IMG/VR virus record: IMGVR_UViG_3300043409_000026 | Location: 1 to 27,436 of that record | DNA from: a virus | Reading direction: 5' to 3' (one strand) | DNA: 27,436 nt | Part shown: piece by piece, positions 1 to 4,108 of the stretch | Position numbering within the stretch: position 1 is the stretch's first letter | Layout of the letters: the number at the start of each line of letters is the position of its first letter | Program-made: the position numbers and the translations under genes | Notes under the pieces: generated by a model | Told to the model about the DNA's origin: nothing | Database searches by the model: none | The model's input: only the letters and a program-made list of their open reading frames with translations

Positions 1-180
1 GGCGAAACAAATCCATGCTCAAAATTAAAAGTGAAGCAAGTCATTGAAATTAGAGAAATGATTTCTAAAAATATTACGCAAACAAAAATTGCAAAACTAT
101 TTAATGTCCATGTTGGAACAATAAATGCAATACATAAAAAAAGAACTTGGGCTTTTGTTAAAGAAAATGATGTTGCATGA
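1..180 (+). CDS. HNH homing-type endonuclease, C-terminal fragment (cut by window edge)
   Basis: Frame 1 is open from the first base to a TGA at 178-180, giving the last 59 residues of a longer protein. The piece starts with GETNPCSKL and continues into a helix-turn-helix-like stretch (KIAKLFNVHVGTINAIHKK). This is the usual C-terminal DNA-binding tail of phage HNH_3-type homing endonucleases, which follows the catalytic HNH domain. The HNH at 392 has the same layout (GEVNGCSLL, then a similar helix-turn-helix), so the two look like relatives within one family. The catalytic part lies outside the window, so activity cannot be judged. Codon use is AT-rich with AGA arginine, unlike the CGT-rich structural genes, which fits a mobile gene. 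Confidence 0.75.
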   Translation, partial: GETNPCSKLKVKQVIEIREMISKNITQTKIAKLFNVHVGTINAIHKKRTWAFVKENDVA

Positions 181-198
181 ACTTTGAATGGCCTACAA

Positions 199-414
199 AT
201 GACAAACGAAGAACTAGAAAACTTCAAGAACTGCGAAGCCCAAGAGTGGATACGCAGGTTCAACCAAAAGAAATTGACGATTGGCTCAAGCAAAGCGTTG
301 CTCTGGTGGCAGGGAGTGTGCGTGGACTTGGAACGAATCAGAGGAAAGTCAGATACTTTGCTTTTGAGGGACAGAATGACGAGGTTACGAAATGAGGAGA
401 GCAGCAAGAGTTGA
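199..414 (+). CDS. Small conserved phage protein, DUF7696-like
   Basis: This encodes 71 residues from ATG 199. An in-frame TTG at 184 would add five residues, but no good ribosome-binding site supports either start. The pattern CEAQEW near the N-terminus, a Trp pair in the middle, then RIRG and a late Leu/Met helix resembles small alpha-helical phage proteins I recall as DUF7696-like. That match is from memory and tentative, and no function is known. Its last 23 bases overlap the start of the HNH gene at 392. A second frame is also open over nearly the same stretch (177-395) and has tidier stop/start contacts, so the frame choice is not certain. I prefer this frame for its conserved-looking residues. 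Confidence 0.55.
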   Translation: MTNEELENFKNCEAQEWIRRFNQKKLTIGSSKALLWWQGVCVDLERIRGKSDTLLLRDRMTRLRNEESSKS

Positions 415-418
415 TGCA
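392..418 (+). repeat. Upstream copy of nine-codon MRRAARVDA sequence
   Basis: Codons 1-9 of the HNH gene. They encode the same peptide as 856-882 but share only 19 of 27 bases; seven of the nine codons differ, all synonymously. The first 23 bases also encode, in another frame, the C-terminal end of the gene at 199-414. Confidence 0.9.
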
Positions 419-859
419 GATAAATTTTGGTCTTCTGTAGATGTAAAAACAGAAGATGAATGTTGGAATTGGCTTAAAAAACCAAACCAATGGGGATATG
501 GGCGATATAGATTTGATGGTATTCAAACAATGGCGCATAGAGTTGCTTATCGTTTAACTACTGGAGAAAACATAGATGGCAAAGTTGCAATGCACAAATG
601 CGATAACCCTGCTTGTTGCAATCCAAAACATCTTGTAATGGGAACTCATGCAGACAATCAAAAAGACAAGTTTATAAAAAATAGACAAGCCAAAGGAGAA
701 GTTAATGGGTGTTCTTTGTTAACTGAAAAACAAGTTAAAGAAGCAAGAGAAAAATACATACCTAAAGTTGTAACTTACAAAATGCTTGCAAAAGAATACG
801 GAGTTTGCAAAGACACAATGCAAAAAGCTATTCGTAAAATTTACTGGAGACACATATGA
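392..859 (+). CDS. HNH homing-type endonuclease with N-terminus matching the next gene
   Basis: This 155-residue protein has an HNH_3-type core: AHRVAYR near residue 48, then HKCDNPACCNPKHLVMG at 68-84, which holds the HNH residues (H68, N77, H80) and Cys pairs for zinc. A helix-turn-helix-like tail spans about 110-150. It would nick or cut DNA at a specific site and spread its own gene. GAGG at 381-384 precedes the ATG. The first nine residues, MRRAARVDA, are not part of the usual HNH start, which in this family resembles KFW...DECWNW, here from residue 11. They equal the first nine residues of the downstream VRR-NUC protein. The stop overlaps that gene's ATG. Arginine is mostly AGA, unlike neighbouring genes. 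Confidence in the family is high; the insertion history is inferred. Confidence 0.9.
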   Translation: MRRAARVDADKFWSSVDVKTEDECWNWLKKPNQWGYGRYRFDGIQTMAHRVAYRLTTGENIDGKVAMHKCDNPACCNPKHLVMGTHADNQKDKFIKNRQAKGEVNGCSLLTEKQVKEAREKYIPKVVTYKMLAKEYGVCKDTMQKAIRKIYWRHI

Positions 860-882
860 GAAGGGCTGCTCGTGTGGACGCA
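856..882 (+). repeat. Downstream copy of nine-codon MRRAARVDA sequence
   Basis: Codons 1-9 of the VRR-NUC gene, the synonymous counterpart of 392-418. This copy uses GCT, CGT, GTG and GAC where the upstream copy uses GCA, AGA, GTT and GAT, so it looks more like the phage's own codon style. Confidence 0.9.
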
Positions 883-1122
883 AACCAAATTCAGATAGTT
901 TCTGCCTTGCGTGGTGCTGGCGCATACGTCTGGATTATTGGCTTACCAGTTGACCTTTTGGTTGGCTACAAGGGTCACACCTTTCTAGTAGAGGTTAAAA
1001 GTACCTCTAAAAAGCGTTTAACAGGGCTACAAGCCGACTTTTTTGACAGTTGGGGTGGGAGTACCTTGGCGAGAATAGATTGCCCAGAAGCGGCTCTACG
1101 GATGATTGGAGTAGTTAAGTGA
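856..1122 (+). CDS. VRR-NUC-type PD-(D/E)XK nuclease
   Basis: This is an 88-residue single-domain nuclease. Visible catalytic elements are PVDLLVG with D33, VEVK with E46 and K48, and Q59 (GLQADFF), which is the order seen in small phage VRR-NUC or Holliday-junction-resolvase-like proteins. Such proteins cut branched or otherwise structured DNA; here the role in replication or recombination is inferred from the family and from NinB immediately downstream. The ATG overlaps the HNH stop, and GGAG at 846-849 gives a good ribosome-binding site. The start MRRAARVDANQ is typical of this family, so this gene is the natural owner of the peptide duplicated at 392. Its TGA overlaps the GTG of the next gene. 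Confidence 0.85.
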   Translation: MRRAARVDANQIQIVSALRGAGAYVWIIGLPVDLLVGYKGHTFLVEVKSTSKKRLTGLQADFFDSWGGSTLARIDCPEAALRMIGVVK

Positions 1123-1520
1123 TTATCCATCTGACAAGCACAGAACAGGCGAAAACCAGTATTCGCCACAATTGGGACAAGATTACAAAAGCGTTAGATG
1201 CTGGTAACAATCTTGTAATGGAGATAAAGCTGGCAAGCAAAAGCCGTGAGCAAGAGGAAAAGTATCACGCAATGATTAACGACATTGCCAAGCAAGCAAA
1301 GCATTTAGGTGCTAAGTGGTCTTCCGAGGATTGGAAGCGTTTACTTGTAGACCAATTCTTGCGTGAGGAAGCAAACATACAGGGGAAGATTATTCCTAAC
1401 CTTGATGGCACAGGAATTGTCCAGTTAGGCTTTCAGACGAGAAAGTTTACTAAAGAGCAAGCAAGTGAGTTTGTGGAGTGGCTCTACGCTTGGTCAGGAA
1501 ATAATGGAATAAATCTGTGA
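1119..1520 (+). CDS. ninB: NinB-family recombination protein
   Basis: This 133-residue protein starts at GTG 1119, overlapping the upstream TGA. The sequence matches the NinB (lambda Orf) family: a basic N-terminal half with the SREQEEKYHAMINDIA helix, then KWSSEDWKRLLVDQF, then a C-terminal block ending in FTKEQASEFVEWLYAW. Family members bind single-stranded DNA and help load the recombinase, linking single-strand annealing to host recombination factors. Full family length is present and no break is seen. It is translationally coupled to the VRR-NUC gene, suggesting a small recombination or repair operon. Confidence 0.88.
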   Translation: MIIHLTSTEQAKTSIRHNWDKITKALDAGNNLVMEIKLASKSREQEEKYHAMINDIAKQAKHLGAKWSSEDWKRLLVDQFLREEANIQGKIIPNLDGTGIVQLGFQTRKFTKEQASEFVEWLYAWSGNNGINL

Positions 1521-1564
1521 CTAGGGAAAGTACCTAGTAAATATTGTGTTTAGTTTGCTATACT
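1520..1564 (+). promoter_or_regulatory. Candidate promoter with operator-like inverted repeat
   Basis: A perfect inverted repeat ACTAGG (1520-1525) / CCTAGT (1533-1538) is separated by seven bases. It lies just upstream of an extended -10 box, TGC followed by TATACT at 1556-1564. No convincing -35 is seen, which an extended -10 can tolerate. The element sits in the gap between ninB and the next small gene and would serve genes from 1611 onward. The repeat is where a repressor or activator dimer could bind. This is a motif reading only. Confidence 0.45.
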
Positions 1565-1610
1565 TACATCAGCCCAAGCAATTCGCAAGGGTACTTTTAA
1601 GGACTAAGCA

Positions 1611-1751
1611 ATGAAACTTTACGGAATTAATTTTTTCTGCAATTACAAAACACACTCTGAAGAAATTTGGGCTGTTGGGCGTTATGAGTTGGAGAAGCAA
1701 ATTTTGGCTAAGTATCCAAAAGCTACTGGCATCTACATTTGGCTCATTTAA
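1611..1751 (+). CDS. Hypothetical 46-residue protein
   Basis: A short open frame from ATG 1611 to TAA 1749-1751. AAGGA at about 1599-1603 is a good ribosome-binding site. The product (MKLYGINFFCNYKTH...) has aromatic residues at both ends, including a C-terminal IYIWLI, and a charged middle part (RYELEKQILAKY). No family is recognised. It is the first gene after the candidate promoter at 1556-1564, and its TAA lies within the ribosome-binding region of the following gene, which suggests coupled translation. Confidence 0.55.
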   Translation: MKLYGINFFCNYKTHSEEIWAVGRYELEKQILAKYPKATGIYIWLI

Positions 1752-1762
1752 GGATTAAGAAA

Positions 1763-2014
1763 ATGAAATACGAATTTGACACAACAACTGGTGAAGGCTC
1801 TGTAATCGTTACTGTCGTGATGGAATACGAGCAGGACGAGGAAGGTACTTACAACGAGAACATTTCAGATGTGATTTACCAAAACATCTCGGTGATGGGC
1901 ATCTTTACTGACCAGCAATATAAAGAATTAGAGATGGAAGGGACTATGCGTTTGTCTAGCCATTTACTTGCAGAAGCAGAAGAAGCCAAGATTATGGCTT
2001 ACGAGCGTGAATAA
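1763..2014 (+). CDS. Hypothetical acidic protein, 83 residues
   Basis: The start is set at ATG 1763 (MKYEFDTTTGEG) because AAGGA at 1750-1754 is well placed; an upstream in-frame TTG at 1739 would overlap the previous gene. The product is acidic, with a beta-strand-like first part (SVIVTVVMEYEQDEEG) and a helical C-terminus rich in Glu and Ala (LLAEAEEAKIMAYERE). No family or catalytic motif is recognised. It belongs to the short transcription unit that begins near 1570 and may end at the terminator at 2042-2070. Confidence 0.6.
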   Translation: MKYEFDTTTGEGSVIVTVVMEYEQDEEGTYNENISDVIYQNISVMGIFTDQQYKELEMEGTMRLSSHLLAEAEEAKIMAYERE

Positions 2015-2096
2015 GACTTGGAAGTTAATTCTTGTGGGGCTGACTGCTTTTTGGGCAGCAGTCTTTTTTTATTTATTAAGGTTTTGGTATGACTAG
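2007..2096 (+). CDS. Possible 29-residue single-pass membrane peptide
   Basis: An open frame starts at GTG 2007, inside the end of the previous gene, and stops at TAG 2094-2096, just inside the next gene. It reads MNKTWK followed by a hydrophobic stretch (LILVGLTAFWAAVFFYLL) of membrane-spanning length and a short tail RFWYD. That shape is typical of small phage inner-membrane peptides. The same DNA contains the terminator hairpin and T tract at 2042-2070, whose T run supplies the Phe codons, so the hydrophobic character could be partly accidental. No strong ribosome-binding site is seen, though coupling from the upstream stop is possible. Confidence 0.35.
   Translation: MNKTWKLILVGLTAFWAAVFFYLLRFWYD
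2042..2070 (+). terminator. Rho-independent terminator
   Basis: A perfect seven-base-pair stem GACTGCT (2042-2048) / AGCAGTC (2057-2063) with an eight-base loop is followed directly by seven T residues (2064-2070). It lies after the gene at 1763-2014 and before the ATG at 2089, so readthrough or antitermination would be needed to express the next genes from the upstream promoter. Confidence 0.75.
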
Positions 2097-2331
2097 AGAA
2101 AACATTAAAAGCATGGCATTAGAGGCTGGGTTTTCTGATGGTGAAGTTGATTACATTCAATCAATAATTATTCACTTTGCTACCCTAGTTGCTCAACAAG
2201 AACGTGAAAAGTGTGCAAAAGTTGCAGATATTGCAATTGATTTTTGGGTAAAAGCAGGTTACCCAGAAGGCGCAGAAGCTAATGAGGCAATGAATATTGC
2301 AAATGCTATCCGAGCAAGGGGACAAGCATGA
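2089..2331 (+). CDS. Hypothetical phage protein, 80 residues
   Basis: ATG 2089 is preceded by AAGG at 2078-2081. The protein is helical, beginning MTRENIKSMALEAGFSDGEVDYI, with a central region LVAQQEREKCAKVADIA and ending AIRARGQA. The QQEREKCAKVA...AIRARG arrangement is common in small hypothetical proteins of phages of Proteobacteria, but its function is unknown. Its stop shares an ATGA with the next gene at 2328, starting a coupled run of four small genes up to 3038. Confidence 0.65.
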   Translation: MTRENIKSMALEAGFSDGEVDYIQSIIIHFATLVAQQEREKCAKVADIAIDFWVKAGYPEGAEANEAMNIANAIRARGQA

Positions 2332-2558
2332 CTGAACTTTTAAAAGCGTTTGGCTGGCGCAAGCGTCAATCTAACGAAATAGTAGAAAAAATCAGGAACG
2401 ACACTCTTGAGGAAGTGGCTTTAGAGTTTGACAAAATGAAAGCCTTTGGCAGTACATCCCAGAGTTTTGCCACATTTGTAAGGGGTATGCAGGTTTGCCC
2501 TCCGTGTCATGGAAACTGTAACGAAGGCAGAAACTGCCCTGCGAGGATAAAACCATGA
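2328..2558 (+). CDS. Small Cys-rich hypothetical phage protein
   Basis: This 76-residue protein starts in an ATGA overlap. The middle (DTLEEVALEFDKMKAFGSTSQSFATFVRGM) is a helical segment common in small phage proteins. The C-terminal part holds four Cys and one His in a short span (CPPCHGNCNEGRNC), a spacing that could bind a zinc ion; this is inferred from residues only. No function is known. It ends in another ATGA overlap with the gene at 2555. Confidence 0.65.
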   Translation: MTELLKAFGWRKRQSNEIVEKIRNDTLEEVALEFDKMKAFGSTSQSFATFVRGMQVCPPCHGNCNEGRNCPARIKP

Positions 2559-2788
2559 ACGATTGGACTCCAGAAGAAGACGAGGCTTTTAATGAAGTTG
2601 AAAAGCAAAGTAATCTTGGTAAGCGGATTTTGAAAGAGATTAGACCACAGCGCACATGGGTAGGGCTGACGGATGAGGAAAGAGAAAGGGCAATACCATT
2701 TAAAGATTTATCTGGAGAATATTACTATGATGATGTTCTTAATATTTTGTTATTTGTGGAAGCCAAACTAAAGCAAAAGAATGAATAA
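2555..2788 (+). CDS. Hypothetical acidic phage protein, 77 residues
   Basis: This protein starts in an ATGA overlap with the previous gene. It is acidic and helical: MNDWTPEEDEAFNEVE, then a central VGLTDEERERA phrase seen in many phage hypotheticals, then YYYDDVLNILLFVEAKLKQKNE. No catalytic motif is visible and no function can be assigned. It overlaps the following Ref-like gene by eight bases, so the two are likely translated together. Confidence 0.65.
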   Translation: MNDWTPEEDEAFNEVEKQSNLGKRILKEIRPQRTWVGLTDEERERAIPFKDLSGEYYYDDVLNILLFVEAKLKQKNE

Positions 2789-3038
2789 CAGACCCAATAA
2801 CAGGGAACGGCTGCACTTGGCAAAGGTAAAAGAAATGCCTTGTGGGGTCTGCAATGCTTCTCCCCCAAGCGATGCACACCACATTGTTCAGCATAATCAA
2901 TACTTATGTATTCCTTTATGCAAGGATTGTCATACAAACAATTTTCTTGGTTTGCATGGTCAGAAACGTAATTGGGCTATTTTTAAGCAAGATGAAATGT
3001 CGGTGCTAAACGAAACCCTGAAAAAGCTGTTAGGATAG
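2781..3038 (+). CDS. Ref-like HNH nuclease (RecA-dependent nuclease family)
   Basis: This is an 85-residue protein. Paired cysteines (C21, C24), DAHHI with H33-H34, then LCKDCH at 46-51 and LGLHG around 57-60 make a zinc-supported HNH-like fold. The layout resembles phage Ref-type nucleases, represented by phage P1 Ref, which cuts DNA at sites bound by RecA filament. Here only the C-terminal nuclease-like part of that family is present, so RecA dependence is not shown. Together with NinB and VRR-NUC it suggests a recombination role. It is the last gene before the terminator at 3065. Confidence 0.7.
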   Translation: MNNRPNNRERLHLAKVKEMPCGVCNASPPSDAHHIVQHNQYLCIPLCKDCHTNNFLGLHGQKRNWAIFKQDEMSVLNETLKKLLG

Positions 3039-3064
3039 AAACGCTCAGTTGCCATTGAGACTTT

Positions 3065-3091
3065 AGAGGGACTTGTTCCCTCTTTTTTTTT
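3065..3091 (+). terminator. Rho-independent terminator
   Basis: A perfect seven-base-pair stem AGAGGGA (3065-3071) / TCCCTCT (3077-3083) with a five-base loop is followed by a run of T from 3083 to 3091. It closes the early/accessory block after the Ref-like gene. Confidence 0.85.
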
Positions 3092-3101
3092 GTGCAATAA
3101 T
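3073..3101 (+). promoter_or_regulatory. Candidate promoter overlapping the terminator
   Basis: An extended -10 box, TGC plus AATAAT (3093-3101), follows the T tract. A weak -35-like TTGTTC (3073-3078) lies 17 bases upstream, inside the terminator loop and arm. It would start transcription near 3108, a short leader before the gene at 3124. The -35 matches consensus only in TTG, so the call rests mainly on the extended -10 and position. Confidence 0.45.
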
Positions 3102-3123
3102 AGTTAAACTCATTGGAGAACCT

Positions 3124-3630
3124 ATGCACGGACTACTCGCACCTGCTGTAAAAATTGAGATAGAAATACAAAGCCAAGAGAAAAGTGGTGAGGCTTGTCC
3201 AGTTGCCACAGGTGACGTAGAAGTCAATCTTGAGTGTCGTCAAAAGGCTATCGACAAGGCGAACTATGGCCCAATGAATCCTAATGAGCCAAGCATGGAA
3301 TATTGGCGTGATATTTCAAAGGCTTGGAGAATCTCACCTGCACAGGCTAAAAAGTCTCGTTGCGGTAACTGCGCTGCCTTTATTCAAACCCCTAAGATGC
3401 TTGCTTGCATTGAATCAGGTCTTGAGATGAACGGCACAGAGATGGATGCTTGGGAAGTCATTGACGCTGGCGACTTAGGTTACTGCGAAGTGTTTGATTT
3501 TAAGTGTGCTTCCAAGAGGACTTGTGAGGCATGGATTAGTGGTGGGCCAATAACCGAGGATGAATATGATGGGAACGACAAATCAGCAAGCAATGGAAAT
3601 GATGCAGAAACTTATGCAGAAGAAGACTAA
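3124..3630 (+). CDS. Hypothetical Cys-containing phage protein, 168 residues
   Basis: The start at ATG 3124 is preceded by GGAGAA; an upstream TTG at 3073 would lie inside the terminator and is rejected. The N-terminal third is charged and low-complexity. The core, about 80-150, has RCGNCAAF, a second Cys at MLACIESG, WEVIDAGDLGYCEVFDFKC and RTCEAW, giving regularly spaced cysteines that could bind metal. This core is common in phages at the start of the morphogenesis region, but I know of no function. The C-terminus is Asp/Asn/Glu-rich and overlaps a separate small frame starting at 3566. Confidence 0.75.
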   Translation: MHGLLAPAVKIEIEIQSQEKSGEACPVATGDVEVNLECRQKAIDKANYGPMNPNEPSMEYWRDISKAWRISPAQAKKSRCGNCAAFIQTPKMLACIESGLEMNGTEMDAWEVIDAGDLGYCEVFDFKCASKRTCEAWISGGPITEDEYDGNDKSASNGNDAETYAEED

Positions 3631-3703
3631 ACCTGCATCTAAGCCTATGCCTATGCGTGGAGAGCGTACTGCTAAAAACGCAGCAAAGAAAGCCAAAAAA
3701 TGA
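3566..3703 (+). CDS. Tiny basic Met/Lys-rich protein (45 residues)
   Basis: ATG 3566 lies inside the end of the previous gene in another frame, and the frame ends at TGA 3701-3703. The start is a double ATG (ATGATGGG). The peptide is Met- and Gln-rich early (QQAMEMMQKLMQKK) and strongly basic at its end (AKKAKK). Its stop overlaps the double-ATG start of the next small gene, so the coupled layout supports it being real. Function is unknown; the charge suggests binding to nucleic acid or to an acidic protein, which is only a guess. Confidence 0.55.
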   Translation: MMGTTNQQAMEMMQKLMQKKTKPASKPMPMRGERTAKNAAKKAKK

Positions 3704-3858
3704 TGGGCTTGTACAGTAATATTGCTGCAAAGAAGAAGCGTATAGAGGCGCAGAAAGCAGCAGGGAAGACCCCAGAGCGTATGCGTAAGGTAGGTAGCAA
3801 GGGTGCGCCTACTGCTGATGCTTTTAAACAAGCAGCTAAGACTGCTAAAAAGAAGTGA
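3700..3858 (+). CDS. Small basic phage protein (52 residues)
   Basis: This starts with another double ATG (ATGATGGG) overlapping the previous stop. The sequence GLYSNIAAKKKRIEA, then RMRKVGSKGAPTADAFKQAAKTAKKK, resembles a small basic protein found near terminase genes in many podoviruses of Burkholderiales, where I recall the phrase RMRKxGSKGAPTAxAFKxAAKTAK. No function is known. It is coupled by a GTGA overlap to the gene at 3855. The high lysine content predicts a positively charged, probably unstructured or helical protein. Confidence 0.7.
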   Translation: MMGLYSNIAAKKKRIEAQKAAGKTPERMRKVGSKGAPTADAFKQAAKTAKKK

Positions 3859-4106
3859 TTAAACGAGGCTCTGAGCAGTTTTCTGGCTATAACAAGCCCA
3901 AAGCTACTCCTAGCCATCCCACTAAGTCTCACGCTGTTTTAGCTAAGTCTGGTGAGGATGTAAAGCTAATCCGCTTTGGTCAACAAGGGGCTAAAGGCTC
4001 ACCTGATGGCACGAAGCGTAACGAAGCGTTTAAGGCTCGTCATGCTGAGAACATTGCCAAGGGTAAGATGAGTGCAGCGTATTGGGCTAACAAGGTAAAG
4101 TGGTAA
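3855..4106 (+). CDS. DUF6321-like phage protein
   Basis: GTG 3855 overlaps the upstream TGA. The 83-residue product has the conserved layout SHPTKSHAVLAKSGEDVKLIRFGQQG, then a middle part, then FKARHAENIAKGKMSAAYWANKVKW. This pattern matches a small basic family (recalled as DUF6321) common in marine and freshwater phages, with no known function. Relatives tend to sit near packaging genes, as here. It is highly basic overall, continuing the run of basic proteins from 3566. Confidence 0.75.
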   Translation: MIKRGSEQFSGYNKPKATPSHPTKSHAVLAKSGEDVKLIRFGQQGAKGSPDGTKRNEAFKARHAENIAKGKMSAAYWANKVKW

Positions 4107-4108
4107 TC

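Noticed and set aside
1-3038. CRISPR array or defence island in the accessory block
   Set aside because: No regularly spaced repeats, Cas-like or toxin-antitoxin genes are visible; the nucleases fit homing and recombination families.
3073-3123. TTG-started extension of the Cys-containing protein
   Set aside because: It begins inside the terminator loop and translates the T tract; ATG 3124 has a better ribosome-binding site.
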